A DNA stretch of 64,000 nt from Ulvibacter algarum (GTDB lineage Bacteria > Bacteroidota > Bacteroidia > Flavobacteriales > Flavobacteriaceae): assembly GCA_947488905.1 (NCBI GenBank), contig CANLBJ010000002.1, positions 310,001-374,000 of the forward strand. Direction: 5' to 3'. The notes below the pieces were generated by a model, which was not told the DNA's origin, did not search any database, and worked only from the letters and a program-made list of their open reading frames with translations. This document shows positions 1-9,101 of this stretch, one piece after another. Numbering within the stretch: position 1 is the first letter of the stretch; each line of letters starts with the position of its first letter. The translations under genes and the position numbers were made by a program.

Positions 1-633
1 ATAGGTGGAGTAAGGTAAATTTAAGCCGTTTTCATTTTTCTTATATGCGACTTCAAAGTTTACAAGATTGTAAGTAATCTTATACCCCAGATATTTGTTT
101 TTAATTATGAGCGGTTCTCTGGCGCTCGCCACTAATAGGTTTGAAGACGGAATATATTTTAACCTTATATCATCTTCATTTTTAATATCACATAACTCGA
201 GAACTGGATATTTGCCAATAAACTGACTCTTAAAAATACGCAGTTTCTTTTTTCTACTCCATGTGTCTACTTCAAGTTGCACAGCTTCTAATTCTTCTAG
301 CTTTTCATCTAGATAAATCGTGATATTTTTATCTTTAAATCTATCATCATTAAGATCAATTGCAAGAGAAGAATAACCAATTGCACTTATAACTAGAAAA
401 GAGTTGTTTTGTTTAAAAGGAAGTTCAAACTCACCGTCAATGGTTGTAGAAGCGCCAATACTTGTACCATCAAAATATACAGAAGCTCCTAGTATTGCTG
501 TAGAGTCACTTGCTTTATATACAAAGCCCTTTACAGCTTCTTGCGAATAACTGTTAGCTATGTTAAATACGTAAATAAGACTAACAAATACTAAAGTGAT
601 AGTAGGCTTTATGTTAACAGAATATTGCCTCAT
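1..633 (-). CDS. Carboxypeptidase-like regulatory domain protein (partial, C-terminus off window)
   Basis: The reading frame opens at an ATG on the minus strand and stays open for 211 codons to the window edge, so the C-terminus is missing. Residues 1 to about 30 form a signal peptide ending in NSYSQ. Residues 32-105 look like the CarboxypepD_reg-like beta-sandwich common at the N-terminus of Bacteroidetes outer-membrane proteins (VKGFVYKASD, GASVYFDGTSIGAS, IDGEFELPF). The remaining 100 residues are charged and unrecognised. It lies 46 bp after mutB on the same strand and may end that operon. It is probably envelope-associated; whether it is a receptor or a periplasmic protein cannot be told from this fragment. 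Confidence 0.75.
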   Translation of the reverse strand, partial: MRQYSVNIKPTITLVFVSLIYVFNIANSYSQEAVKGFVYKASDSTAILGASVYFDGTSIGASTTIDGEFELPFKQNNSFLVISAIGYSSLAIDLNDDRFKDKNITIYLDEKLEELEAVQLEVDTWSRKKKLRIFKSQFIGKYPVLELCDIKNEDDIRLKYIPSSNLLVASAREPLIIKNKYLGYKITYNLVNFEVAYKKNENGLNLPYSTY

Positions 634-679
634 ATCTATTTTTCTTGTGAGTTGGAAACTTAGGTTTATATACTTATTG

Positions 680-2812
680 TTAAGCAACAGACGCTATTAA
701 TATACCCAACATCTCAATAGCAGCCTCGCTAATTTTAGTTCCCGGGCCATAAACGGCTACTGCACCAGCATCAAATAAAAACTGATAATCTTGCGCAGGG
801 ATTACTCCACCTACAATCACCATAATATCATCACGCCCTAATGCTTTCATCTCTGCAATAACTTGAGGGACTAATGTTTTATGTCCTGCTGCAAGAGAGG
901 AGATTCCTAAGATATGAACGTCATTTTCAACCGCTTGTTTAGCTGCTTCTTTTGGGGTTTGAAATAAAGGTCCTATATCTACATCAAAGCCTACATCTGC
1001 ATAGCCCGTAGCAACAACTTTTGCGCCACGATCGTGACCATCTTGTCCCATTTTTGCAATCATAATTCTAGGACGACGGCCTTCAAGTTCTGCAAACTCG
1101 TTTGCTAGTTCTCTTGCTTTTGCAAATGATGGGTCTTGTTTCATTTCTTTACTATAAACTCCACTAAAGGATCTAATTTGTGCTTTATATCTACCAAAAG
1201 CTTCTTCAAGTGCATCACTAATTTCGCCAAGTGTAGCACGCTCTCTTGCTGCATCAACGGCTAAAGCTAGTAAATTTCCTTCACCTAACTTAGCAGCTTT
1301 AGTTAATTCTAATAATGCAGTAGCAACGGCTTCTGTATTTCTTGATGCCTTGATGCTAGCTAAACGTTCTAACTGCGCATTACGTACCATTTCATTATCT
1401 ACGTCTAATATGTGTAGAGGATCTTCTTTTGCTAATCTGTATTTATTAACTCCTATAATGCTGTCTTGACCACTATCTATTCTAGCTTGTTTTTTTGCAG
1501 CAGCTTCTTCTATACGTAATTTAGGTATACCGGCTTCAATGGCTTTTGTCATTCCGCCAAGTTCTTCTACCTCTTCAATTAACGACCATGCTTTTTCTGC
1601 GATGTCATTAGTTAAGTTCTCAACATAATAACTACCAGCCCAAGGGTCTACCGTTTTTGTTATCTGTGTTTCTTCTTGTAAGTAAATTTGTGTATTTCTC
1701 GCAATACGGGCAGAAAAGTCTGTAGGTAAAGCAATGGCTTCATCTAATGCGTTTGTATGCAAAGATTGTGTTCCTCCAAAAGCTGCCGCAGATGCCTCAA
1801 TACAAGTACGCGCCACATTATTAAAAGGATCTTGTGCCGTTAAGCTCCATCCAGATGTTTGTGAGTGTGTTCTTAATGCAAGTGATTTAGCGTTTTTAGG
1901 ATTGAACTGCGCAACCATCTTTGCCCAAAGTAATCGAGCTGCTCGCATTTTTGCAATCTCCATAAAATGGTTCATCCCTATGGCCCAGAAAAATGATAGG
2001 CGAGGAGCAAAGGTGTCAATATCCATACCTGCTGCTAGTCCTTTTCTAATGTATTCTAATCCATCTGCTAGTGTATATGCAAGCTCAATGTCACAAGTAG
2101 CACCGGCTTCTTGCATATGATAACCAGAAATAGAAATAGAATTAAACTTAGGCATCTTCTGTGATGAAAACTCAAAAATATCACTGATGATTTTCATAGA
2201 TGGTGTAGGAGGGTAGATGTACGTGTTACGCACCATAAACTCCTTTAAAATGTCATTCTGTATCGTTCCAGATAATGCCGAAATATCTACACCTTGTTCT
2301 TCTGCTGCTACTATATAAAAAGCCATAATAGGAAGTACGGCACCATTCATTGTCATTGAGACACTCATCTTATCAAGTGGAATTTGATCAAAAAGAATCT
2401 TCATATCCTCAACACTATCTATGGCAACACCTGCTTTACCAACATCACCCACCACACGCTCGTGGTCACTATCATAACCTCTATGCGTAGCAAGATCAAA
2501 AGCCACAGAAAGTCCTTTTTGTCCTGCTGCTAAGTTGCGACGGTAAAAAGCATTACTTTCTTCTGCAGTAGAGAAACCAGCGTATTGTCTTATAGTCCAG
2601 GGTCTACGTACATACATTGTTGAGTATGGTCCGCGGAGATTAGGCGCAAGTCCCGCTACAAAATCTAAATGATCTAAAGAATCAAGATCTTCTTTTGCAT
2701 ACGTTTTTTGTACAGAAATACCTTCTGCAGTTTCGCTTGTTTCTTTGTTTGTTATTTCGGGATTAGGCTGTGCTCCAATTGCAATGCCAGATATGTCTTT
2801 TCTTTTCATCAT
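680..2812 (-). CDS. mutB: Methylmalonyl-CoA mutase, large subunit
   Basis: This enzyme interconverts succinyl-CoA and (R)-methylmalonyl-CoA with adenosylcobalamin. The 710-residue protein has the full large-subunit architecture. A TIM-barrel domain fills residues 50-560 with family motifs ([47 protein letters not shown]). A C-terminal cobalamin domain from about 580 carries DGHDRG, whose His at about 593 is the lower axial cobalt ligand, followed by the GISSLAAGH and GGVIPAQDY motifs. The start overlaps the stop of the upstream lipoprotein gene by 4 bp (ATGA), which indicates translational coupling. Two tandem Met codons leave the exact start open by one residue. With mutA it forms the heterodimer. 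No epimerase or MeaB-type chaperone gene is in the window. Confidence 0.97.
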   Translation of the reverse strand: MMKRKDISGIAIGAQPNPEITNKETSETAEGISVQKTYAKEDLDSLDHLDFVAGLAPNLRGPYSTMYVRRPWTIRQYAGFSTAEESNAFYRRNLAAGQKGLSVAFDLATHRGYDSDHERVVGDVGKAGVAIDSVEDMKILFDQIPLDKMSVSMTMNGAVLPIMAFYIVAAEEQGVDISALSGTIQNDILKEFMVRNTYIYPPTPSMKIISDIFEFSSQKMPKFNSISISGYHMQEAGATCDIELAYTLADGLEYIRKGLAAGMDIDTFAPRLSFFWAIGMNHFMEIAKMRAARLLWAKMVAQFNPKNAKSLALRTHSQTSGWSLTAQDPFNNVARTCIEASAAAFGGTQSLHTNALDEAIALPTDFSARIARNTQIYLQEETQITKTVDPWAGSYYVENLTNDIAEKAWSLIEEVEELGGMTKAIEAGIPKLRIEEAAAKKQARIDSGQDSIIGVNKYRLAKEDPLHILDVDNEMVRNAQLERLASIKASRNTEAVATALLELTKAAKLGEGNLLALAVDAARERATLGEISDALEEAFGRYKAQIRSFSGVYSKEMKQDPSFAKARELANEFAELEGRRPRIMIAKMGQDGHDRGAKVVATGYADVGFDVDIGPLFQTPKEAAKQAVENDVHILGISSLAAGHKTLVPQVIAEMKALGRDDIMVIVGGVIPAQDYQFLFDAGAVAVYGPGTKISEAAIEMLGILIASVA

Positions 2813-3444
2813 CTAAATACCATTTTAGCAACTATAGGATCAAAATTGATCATAAATGAAGTGCTCAATTGCACATAAACTGTTTTATCTATTTCAGATA
2901 TAAAGTATACCGTAGAGTACCAAGTAGACTTGTCCTTCTTGTTTTCCATTTTATAGATGGCTTTAAAGGTTCTTCTCCCTTCGCTAGCATAATACTTACC
3001 AGTTACTTTCTCTACTGTTATATCTTTAGATTTGTTATTCTTTTTAAAACTTTCACTTAGATTACCTAGCATAAAACTAGCGTCTTCTCTTGTAAAAGCA
3101 TAATACTCCATTGTGTTTATCGTATAACTAGCACGATTAATAGGGTCAAAGTACATATAAAGGTTGCCATCCATCTCCATCAACTTTTCAATTCTTAGCA
3201 CCTCTGCATTGTATTGATCCTTTGTAGAAACTGAGTCTACCATACGCTGATAATCATATAAAGAATATCGCTCAAATTCTGTAGGCAGTGATATTTTTAT
3301 ACCGTCATCCTCAAGTACATGTGTTGTAGTGGCGATTTCGCTAGGTTTATCACTATTCATCCAGCCCGTTATCTCTTCGTTAACGAGATTGCAACTGCTT
3401 AAGATAATGCTGCAAAGTATGATGTATAAAAAGGGTTTCTTCAT
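2809..3444 (-). CDS. Lipoprotein of unknown function between mutA and mutB
   Basis: The 211-residue protein begins with a lipoprotein signal peptide with lipobox LSSC and Cys at residue 18. The mature part has no motif I recognise. It is a mixed alpha/beta sequence with an even spread of charges and several [13 protein letters not shown]-type aromatic stretches. Its position is odd: it sits between the two mutase subunits, 57 bp after mutA, and its stop overlaps the mutB start, so it is almost certainly co-transcribed and coupled. A catalytic link to the mutase is unlikely because the protein should be membrane-anchored outside the cytoplasm. It may simply be a lineage-specific insertion into the operon. 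Confidence 0.8.
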   Translation of the reverse strand: MKKPFLYIILCSIILSSCNLVNEEITGWMNSDKPSEIATTTHVLEDDGIKISLPTEFERYSLYDYQRMVDSVSTKDQYNAEVLRIEKLMEMDGNLYMYFDPINRASYTINTMEYYAFTREDASFMLGNLSESFKKNNKSKDITVEKVTGKYYASEGRRTFKAIYKMENKKDKSTWYSTVYFISEIDKTVYVQLSTSFMINFDPIVAKMVFR

Positions 3445-3501
3445 GTTTTGTTTGTGGGCTGTGTTGGTGTCAATTTTATTAGCTGAATTTAAGAGGAATA
3501 A

Positions 3502-4863
3502 TCACTCTTCTTCTGCTAGTCTTTTCTGTTCTAAGGCTTGTGCTAACCGCTTTGCAATCACAGGTTTGATAAGCGTTTTTCTTGGGTTGTGTTTTAAAAA
3601 AGGATATAACTCAAGGTCATCTTTCATCCTATCTTGAGTGTTGGGATGCTTGTTAGTACCTAATAATACTAGCTTTCCTTCATTAAACAGTGCTTGCTCT
3701 TTTTCTGCGCTTTCTGCAATCTTGCGTTGTATGGTTCCATCTTTTAATTGAGATAAAAACCCTCCACTAGACTCTATGTCTTTTAACAGGCGCAAGCTTT
3801 TTTCTGCGAGCTCTTGCGTGAGCGACTCTATATAATAACTACCATCTGCAGTGTTGCTCACAGCATCAAAATAGCTTTCTTCTTTTAAAATTAACAATTG
3901 GTTGCGAGATATACGCTCACCAAATTCGTTACTCTTGTGGTAAATAGCATCATACGGCAAATTCATCACCATATCTGCACCGCCTAGTACCGCACTCATA
4001 CACTCTGTTGTGGTACGTAACATATTTACATTATAATCATATAATGTTTTATTGCGTAGTGTGGGGGTGGCAATAATCTTACATTCTGGGTTCACATTAT
4101 GCACTTTTGCTAGTGCAGCATACCCTAGGCGTAACGCACGTATTTTTGCGATTTCAAAAAAGTAATTACTCCCTACGGAAATTTTAAAAGTTAGATAATT
4201 GTTATTTAATGAGTCACTATAATGATTAAGATATTCATTTGCGTGACTTAAAGCATAAGCAATCTGTTGCACCATATTTGCGCCAGCGTTTTGATAGTGT
4301 GAAGTATCAATCAATAGGGCAGTGGGTGTCTTTTTTAATATTTCCGAAGTAATTTTTAAATCTTCTTGCTCTTTACTAAACCAGTTACCGTCTGTCCCTA
4401 AATTACCTATTGGGTCAACTAATACCTGAAGTTGTAAACCATTAGATTTTGCATACGTTTTTAATTCTGTAACAAAATTTGCATCAAGAAAATGAAGGTA
4501 AACTTGTATGAGTATTTTTGAAGTGAAACCATTAAAAACAGTCTTATAATCAAAGGTTTTATGGGCTGTAAAGTATAAGCTCTCTGCGCCACGGCTTGCT
4601 GCATCAAGGGCTAGTGAGTTTACGATAGCCTCGTCATCAATAAATAGATGTTGTCCTATTTTCCAGGAAATAGGCTGTCCAGGTATAGGGATAAAGGGTT
4701 TGTTAAAATCGTCTTGGTGATAAAACGGCTTCACTTTTATGCCTTCTAGACTTTCCCAAATAAGGGTGTCATTATAATCTGCACCTTTAAGGTCTACTTG
4801 AATTTTTTGTTTCCAAGCTTTAGCAGAAACAGGTTCAAAATCTTTAAATAAGTTGGTCTTCAT
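3502..4863 (-). CDS. mutA: Methylmalonyl-CoA mutase, small subunit (short form)
   Basis: This is the non-catalytic partner of MutB. The 453 residues match the mutase barrel (VKPFYHQDDF, VGSNYFFEIAKIRALR, TTTECMSAVLGGADMVMNLPYDA, NTADGSYYIESLTQELAEKS). Small subunits with a vestigial C-terminal flavodoxin-like domain are about 620-640 residues. This one stops shortly after the barrel and has no DxHxxG cobalamin motif, so it is a naturally short form and not a truncation by frameshift; the C-terminus runs to a clean stop. It lies 32 bp downstream of the divIC-like gene, and the lipoprotein gene follows after 57 bp. One TTTCCGAAG dispersed motif (4341-4349) lies in the coding region. Confidence 0.93.
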   Translation of the reverse strand: MKTNLFKDFEPVSAKAWKQKIQVDLKGADYNDTLIWESLEGIKVKPFYHQDDFNKPFIPIPGQPISWKIGQHLFIDDEAIVNSLALDAASRGAESLYFTAHKTFDYKTVFNGFTSKILIQVYLHFLDANFVTELKTYAKSNGLQLQVLVDPIGNLGTDGNWFSKEQEDLKITSEILKKTPTALLIDTSHYQNAGANMVQQIAYALSHANEYLNHYSDSLNNNYLTFKISVGSNYFFEIAKIRALRLGYAALAKVHNVNPECKIIATPTLRNKTLYDYNVNMLRTTTECMSAVLGGADMVMNLPYDAIYHKSNEFGERISRNQLLILKEESYFDAVSNTADGSYYIESLTQELAEKSLRLLKDIESSGGFLSQLKDGTIQRKIAESAEKEQALFNEGKLVLLGTNKHPNTQDRMKDDLELYPFLKHNPRKTLIKPVIAKRLAQALEQKRLAEEE

Positions 4864-4895
4864 CCGGCTATTTTATTTTTCACTACTACAACTAA

Positions 4896-5213
4896 CTACT
4901 TAATACTATCCTCGTGTTCTATAATATAGATGTCTTCGTTTTCTCTTTTGAGATAGTATTTTTCTCGAGCAAATTTTTCTAGCTCTGTGCTATCTTTCAT
5001 TTTTTCGAGAAACTTTTTGTCTTGTTTTATTTCTTCTTTATAGTGGTCTATGTTTTCTTCTATTGCATTGATATCACTGTCAAGCTCATCGTGAATAAAC
5101 CAGTTGTTAGTGTCAAAGAAAAACATCCATATTATGAATAGTAGAAACACGAGCACATACTTGTTGCTCAAAAACCGAAACCACTTTTCTTTTTTTAATT
5201 CTGAGTACTTCAC
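4896..5213 (-). CDS. FtsB/DivIC-type septum formation initiator
   Basis: This small bitopic division protein has 105 residues: a basic cytoplasmic tail (1-19), one membrane segment (about 20-31, VLVFLLFIIWMFF), a heptad-patterned coiled coil (about 40-80) and a C-terminal segment with the family-typical EKFAREKYYLKRENEDIY. In the FtsB/DivIC family this pattern binds the FtsL and FtsQ partners in the periplasm. It starts 3 bp after udk, a neighbourhood I recognise in other Flavobacteriia, and the mutase genes follow. Whether it is called FtsB or DivIC is only a naming choice. Confidence 0.88.
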   Translation of the reverse strand: MKYSELKKEKWFRFLSNKYVLVFLLFIIWMFFFDTNNWFIHDELDSDINAIEENIDHYKEEIKQDKKFLEKMKDSTELEKFAREKYYLKRENEDIYIIEHEDSIK

Positions 5214-5216
5214 AAA

Positions 5217-5825
5217 CTAGGTTAATTTTTTTTGAATGACAGAACGAATAACATCTACCGCCACCGTATTATATCTATTAGTTGGGATAATGATATCTGC
5301 AAACTCTTTTGTAGGGTCTATAAACTCTTGGTGCATAGGCTTTAAAGTGGTTTGGTATCTTGTTAAAACCTCTTCAAGATCTCTACCTCTTTCTTGAATA
5401 TCACGTTTTAATCTTCTTATCAATCTCTCATCGCTATCTGCGTGAACGTAGATTTTAATGTCAAATAATTCACGTACCTCAGGGTGTGTGAGTATTAAAA
5501 TACCTTCTACAATAACAACTCTTTTAGGTTCAGTCTTTTCTGTTTCTCCTGTACGGTTATGCTCTATAAAAGAGTATACAGGTTGGTCAATAGCTTTACC
5601 TGCTTTTAGATCAATTAAATGTTTTTCTAATAAAGCAAAATCTATAGAGTTAGGGTGATCAAAGTTGATTTCAACACGTTCTTCCATCGTTAAATGGCTA
5701 GTGTCATTATAATAAGAGTCTTGCGATATTACCGCCACATCGCACGCTGGTAACTGGTCAATAATTTGTTGTACTACGGTGGTTTTTCCACTTCCGGTAC
5801 CGCCTGCGATTCCTATAATAAGCAT
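5217..5825 (-). CDS. udk: Uridine kinase
   Basis: The enzyme phosphorylates uridine and cytidine to UMP and CMP in pyrimidine salvage. The 202-residue length is normal. The N-terminus carries the P-loop GIAGGTGSGKTT, followed by SQDSYY, the NFDHPNSIDF motif, and the IVEGIL segment of the Walker B region. The C-terminal RLIRRLKRDIQERGR lid helix is also present. It is the first gene of a minus-strand run that continues through the divIC-like gene, mutA, a lipoprotein and mutB. A good -7 box (TATCTTTG) lies 18 bp upstream of the ATG, with a GAAATC hexamer array just behind it. Confidence 0.96.
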   Translation of the reverse strand: MLIIGIAGGTGSGKTTVVQQIIDQLPACDVAVISQDSYYNDTSHLTMEERVEINFDHPNSIDFALLEKHLIDLKAGKAIDQPVYSFIEHNRTGETEKTEPKRVVIVEGILILTHPEVRELFDIKIYVHADSDERLIRRLKRDIQERGRDLEEVLTRYQTTLKPMHQEFIDPTKEFADIIIPTNRYNTVAVDVIRSVIQKKLT

Positions 5826-5843
5826 ATTTTATTGGGTTTTAAG

Positions 5844-5851
5844 CAAAGATA
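5844..5851 (-). promoter_or_regulatory. -7 promoter box of udk operon
   Basis: On the minus strand the sequence reads TATCTTTG, a perfect match to the Bacteroidetes TAnnTTTG box, 18 bp before the udk start. The place of the -33 element is filled by GAAATC repeats and shows no clear TTTG. Confidence 0.6.
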
Positions 5852-5890
5852 GGGTTTCTTGAAATCGAAATCGAAAACGAAATCGAAAAA
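5851..5890. repeat. GAAATC hexamer array
   Basis: Here GAAATCGAAATCGAAAACG and further GAAATCGAAAA units follow each other with a period of six. Related arrays occur at 8937-8956, 26747-26775, 30495-30541, 35892-35907 and 44503-44522, all between genes. This copy abuts the -7 box of udk. Confidence 0.7.
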
Positions 5891-5937
5891 TGAATAAAAA
5901 GTGAATATTACTTAGCTTTATTTTAATATGATAAATT

Positions 5938-6771
5938 CTAAAGGTCAACATAAGTATGTTCAATAATTTGAGTTGGAATGTTAGGGTTAGAATCTGGAGG
6001 GAGTTCAGTACTCATAATTACTCTTCCATCTAAATCATACTCAAGACTAATATCCCAACTAACTGTATAATCACAAAACTGTCCAGCAATATAGGTTCCA
6101 CTCAACGGGTTGTTTTCTGAAGTTTTTAAATTTAAAATATTAAATAGAATTCTTAACCATCGATAATAAGGGTGGTACATTGGCGCAGGATTTATTTTTT
6201 TTCCAGTATCAAAACTTGTAAACTCATATAGTCCACAATCACCACCTACTATTGAAATTAGATTATCATTAGTATCACGATTGAAAAATGTTTCAGAAGG
6301 GGAGTCCGTATGATTAGCACGATAAAATTTTATGTAATCTATAAACCCATTATCGACCTCTATTTCAAGTGTCAAACTATTTTCTTCACTTGAAATAAGT
6401 GTGATGATATTTTGATCTGTAGTGACATTATAATAGAAGTTGTTATTTTGAGAAGAAAAATTGATTCTTGATAATAAATTGTCAGTATAAATTAACATCC
6501 AAGTATCATAACCCGACATATCTGCATTACTTAAGTTATAAGATTTTAGTTTTTTATCATCATAATACTCCCATTTATGATTTATATATAAATAGTCATC
6601 TTGATAATATTTAGATTCAAGAGGGAACAATGTTAATATGCTATTTAGTGGGCTCTCCACATCATCTTCGGTAATCTCCACATCATCCTGTGTATCCTTA
6701 TTGTCATTAGATGAACAGGAGGTTAGCGCAAAGCCAATAAATACTATAATTAAAATTTTTAGTTTATTCAT
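5938..6771 (-). CDS. Lipoprotein, unknown function
   Basis: The 277-residue protein has a lipoprotein signal with lipobox LTSC (Cys 19) followed by an Asp/Asn-rich linker (SSNDNKDTQDDVEITEDD). The rest is rich in Tyr, Asn and Asp with beta-prone stretches (YYQDDYLYINHKWEYYDDK, LISIVGGDCGLYEFTSF), like the large group of extracytoplasmic YD-rich lipoproteins in Flavobacteriia. I do not recognise a catalytic motif. It stands alone between the udk operon promoter and the C1 peptidase gene, with 66 bp separating it from the latter. An origin as a rapidly evolving surface protein is an inference from its composition. Confidence 0.75.
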   Translation of the reverse strand: MNKLKILIIVFIGFALTSCSSNDNKDTQDDVEITEDDVESPLNSILTLFPLESKYYQDDYLYINHKWEYYDDKKLKSYNLSNADMSGYDTWMLIYTDNLLSRINFSSQNNNFYYNVTTDQNIITLISSEENSLTLEIEVDNGFIDYIKFYRANHTDSPSETFFNRDTNDNLISIVGGDCGLYEFTSFDTGKKINPAPMYHPYYRWLRILFNILNLKTSENNPLSGTYIAGQFCDYTVSWDISLEYDLDGRVIMSTELPPDSNPNIPTQIIEHTYVDL

Positions 6772-6837
6772 TTTGTAGGTTTTATAAAATTAGAAAAACT
6801 TCTGTTTTTAATAATAATAATAGCAATCAAATTATTG

Positions 6838-7959
6838 TTAAAAATTCAACTTCCTTGAAGTCCCACTAGGCACCGCATCTTTATGCACCGTTACATTTAT
6901 CGCTTTTAAACGCATATATGCCTCACTAAAATAAACATACCCTCCATTTGCATTTCTTTTTTCATCTGTTCCCCAGCTGTTTTTTACTTTGTAATAGGTG
7001 TTTCCGTTTTGGTCTTTTACGGTACCAGTGATGTGCATTAAGTGGTCATCTGTGGTTGTAAAGTTTTCAAACTCGTCTTGACGGTATTCTTGCGTTACTT
7101 TCATTTCTGGGTAGATGGCTGTTAACGCTTTTTCATTATTTGATGTTTCTGCAGGAATAACTGCCACACCATTTTTAGATGAGAAGGTTGCTTCACTCAC
7201 ATCACAATCTAACTCTACAGAAAAACCTTTTGCTAGTGCGTTATCAACTGCTGCCATTAGTTCATCAAGTGGTACATTGTACATACTACCATAACTCCAG
7301 TTGTCTGGAATGTTAAGTATGAAAGACTTATAAAAAGGGGCTTGTGTAAAAGAGGTAAGCGTCACATAATCTGCAGGTTCAATTTTCATTGCTTTTCTGA
7401 AACTTTCTGGTGTGTAGCTTTTTCCTTCAAAAGTAAAATTATTCACGTTTTTACCAAGATAAATGTCTAGCACAGCCTCTGTAGCCGGACGCCATTTTTT
7501 ACTTAGTTTTCTTGCAGGATTATCTACATACGTTTGTGCCATTGCTTTTAAAACAGCAACTAGTTCAGCGTGATTGTGTGAAGTCTCTTGTGCAAAAAGA
7601 CCACTAAAAGCTTCTTGAGGTACTAAGCCGTAATCTGCAACAGAGTTGATTACATCATGTGCAAGACCTCCTTCACTCAATTGCGCTTTGCCTTGACGCA
7701 TTACATAATTGTCTAACTTTTTTGGGTAGGTATTACGTACGGTGTACATTTCAGATAAATCTACTTGTTTACCTGTGAGTCTAATGATCTCAGATTCTAA
7801 AAAAGAAGTGCTAGAAAAACTCCAGCAAGTTCCTGTTCTTCCTTGACTAATAACTGGTGTTGCTTCTAGGTCAATAACATCTGTAAATTGATAAGGAGCT
7901 TGGGCTAGAGTAGAAGCCGTTAGTAGAATACTTCCGAAGAAAAAAATGATTTTACGCAT
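6838..7959 (-). CDS. Secreted C1-family cysteine peptidase (bleomycin-hydrolase/PepC type)
   Basis: This papain-fold peptidase is exported by a signal peptide (residues 1-20, ending LAQ). The catalytic triad can be placed: Cys45 in GRTGTCWSFSS, His309 in DDHLMHITG, and Asn327 in KVKNSWG, with Gln39 supplying the oxyanion hole. The long insert between Cys and His resembles the C1B (bleomycin hydrolase/PepC) group rather than classical papains. At 373 residues it is somewhat shorter than cytoplasmic PepC. A signal peptide on a C1B enzyme is usual in Bacteroidetes and points to periplasmic or secreted peptide degradation. It is monocistronic as far as can be seen. Confidence 0.9.
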   Translation of the reverse strand: MRKIIFFFGSILLTASTLAQAPYQFTDVIDLEATPVISQGRTGTCWSFSSTSFLESEIIRLTGKQVDLSEMYTVRNTYPKKLDNYVMRQGKAQLSEGGLAHDVINSVADYGLVPQEAFSGLFAQETSHNHAELVAVLKAMAQTYVDNPARKLSKKWRPATEAVLDIYLGKNVNNFTFEGKSYTPESFRKAMKIEPADYVTLTSFTQAPFYKSFILNIPDNWSYGSMYNVPLDELMAAVDNALAKGFSVELDCDVSEATFSSKNGVAVIPAETSNNEKALTAIYPEMKVTQEYRQDEFENFTTTDDHLMHITGTVKDQNGNTYYKVKNSWGTDEKRNANGGYVYFSEAYMRLKAINVTVHKDAVPSGTSRKLNF

Positions 7960-7976
7960 ACAAAATTTGCTATTGC

Positions 7977-8055
7977 TGTCAGGTTGAGTGAAGTCTAAAT
8001 GAATTAAAATTAAATTTTTTAACGTAATTCACTACGACGGCGCTCAGTGTGACAA
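7977..8055. repeat. Degenerate REP-like inverted pair
   Basis: The left arm TGTCAGGTTGAGTGAAGTCT and the right arm CGACGGCGCTCAGTGTGACA are imperfectly complementary, with TGTCA and TGACA at the outer ends. The right arm resembles the flavobacterial dispersed palindrome CTTCGACTGCGCTCAGTG, also seen at 31221-31352. The right arm overlaps the expected -33 region of menB. Confidence 0.55.
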
Positions 8056-8065
8056 TGTGAATTAT

Positions 8066-8073
8066 TATCTTTG
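8066..8073 (+). promoter_or_regulatory. -7 promoter box of menB
   Basis: TATCTTTG matches TAnnTTTG exactly and ends 17 bp before the menB ATG. The -33 region falls in the right arm of the REP-like pair and has no clear TTTG. Confidence 0.6.
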
Positions 8074-8090
8074 AAGTAAAAATAACAATT

Positions 8091-8930
8091 ATGCTCAAAC
8101 CAGACTGGAAAACAGCCAAAGAATATACAGATATTACATATAAAAAATCGCACAATGTAGCAAGGATTGCATTTAACCGTCCAGATGTACGTAATGCTTT
8201 TCGCCCAAAAACTACGGCTGAGCTATTAGATGCCTTACACGATGCGCAAGAAGACACCTCTATTGGTGTGGTTTTGCTATCTGCAGAAGGACCTTCTAGC
8301 AAAGATGGAGTGTACAGTTTCTGCTCTGGTGGAGATCAAAAGGCGAGAGGTCACCAAGGCTATGTGGGAGATGATGGGTATCACCGTTTAAATATACTTG
8401 ACGCACAGCGAATGATTCGTTTTATGCCTAAGGCTGTAATATGCGTAGTGCCAGGATGGGCAGTAGGTGGCGGTCATAGTTTGCACGTGGTTTGTGATAT
8501 GACGTTAGCTAGTAAAGAACACGCTATTTTTAAACAAACAGATGCAGATGTAACGAGCTTTGATGGTGGCTACGGAAGCGCCTATCTTGCAAAAATGGTA
8601 GGACAGAAGAAAGCGAGAGAGATATTTTTCTTAGGTCGTAACTATAACGCACAAGAAGCATACGAAATGGGAATGGTTAACGCCGTTGTCCCTCACGATG
8701 AGCTAGAACAAACCGCTTTTGACTGGGCACAAGAAGTGTTAGGTAAATCGCCAACTTCTATAAAAATGCTCAAGTTTGCAATGAACTTAACAGATGATGG
8801 TATGGTAGGACAGCAAGTATTTGCAGGAGAAGCAACGCGATTAGCATATATGACAGAAGAGGCGAAGGAAGGTAGAGATGCTTTTTTAGAGAAGCGTAAG
8901 CCTAACTTTGATAAAAAATGGTTACCATAA
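8091..8930 (+). CDS. menB: 1,4-dihydroxy-2-naphthoyl-CoA synthase
   Basis: This crotonase-fold enzyme closes the naphthoate ring of menaquinone, the respiratory quinone of Bacteroidetes, from o-succinylbenzoyl-CoA. The 279-residue protein has the MenB signature: FCSGGDQKARG, VPGWAVGGGHSLHVVCDMT (oxyanion-hole glycines), and TSFDGGYGSAYLA. The C-terminal tail KEGRDAFLEKRKPNFDKKW is the family-typical helix that covers a neighbouring active site. The Asp of SFDGGYG is the conserved acid of MenB and is absent from general enoyl-CoA hydratases. The other men genes are not in the window. A bidirectional terminator follows at 9035-9070. Confidence 0.96.
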   Translation: MLKPDWKTAKEYTDITYKKSHNVARIAFNRPDVRNAFRPKTTAELLDALHDAQEDTSIGVVLLSAEGPSSKDGVYSFCSGGDQKARGHQGYVGDDGYHRLNILDAQRMIRFMPKAVICVVPGWAVGGGHSLHVVCDMTLASKEHAIFKQTDADVTSFDGGYGSAYLAKMVGQKKAREIFFLGRNYNAQEAYEMGMVNAVVPHDELEQTAFDWAQEVLGKSPTSIKMLKFAMNLTDDGMVGQQVFAGEATRLAYMTEEAKEGRDAFLEKRKPNFDKKWLP

Positions 8931-8936
8931 TAATCT

Positions 8937-8956
8937 GAAATTGAAATCGTAAAAGA
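8937..8956. repeat. Short GAAATY hexamer run
   Basis: Two to three GAAATT/GAAATC units follow the menB stop directly. It is a short relative of the arrays at 5851-5890 and 30495-30541. Confidence 0.45.
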
Positions 8957-9034
8957 AACAATACTTCGATAAAATTCTGTAGAAAATGCGGAATAACTCA
9001 GTAACCTTGATATTTCCTAATTAAAAATTGACAT

Positions 9035-9070
9035 AAAAAAAGCTGCCATTGGCGAAAATGGCAGCTTTTA
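9035..9070. terminator. Bidirectional rho-independent terminator
   Basis: A perfect stem AAAGCTGCCATT/AATGGCAGCTTT around a TGGCGA-like loop has A-runs on one side and T-runs on the other. It sits between the convergent ends of menB and the LamG lipoprotein gene and can serve both. Confidence 0.85.
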
Positions 9071-9101
9071 AGTCAACTAAATTAACCTAAACAAACTATT
9101 T

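Noticed and set aside
5851-5890. GAAATC array as a CRISPR or satellite of a mobile element
   Set aside because: Period is six bases with no spacers of constant length, no cas gene nearby; it is a hexamer repeat.
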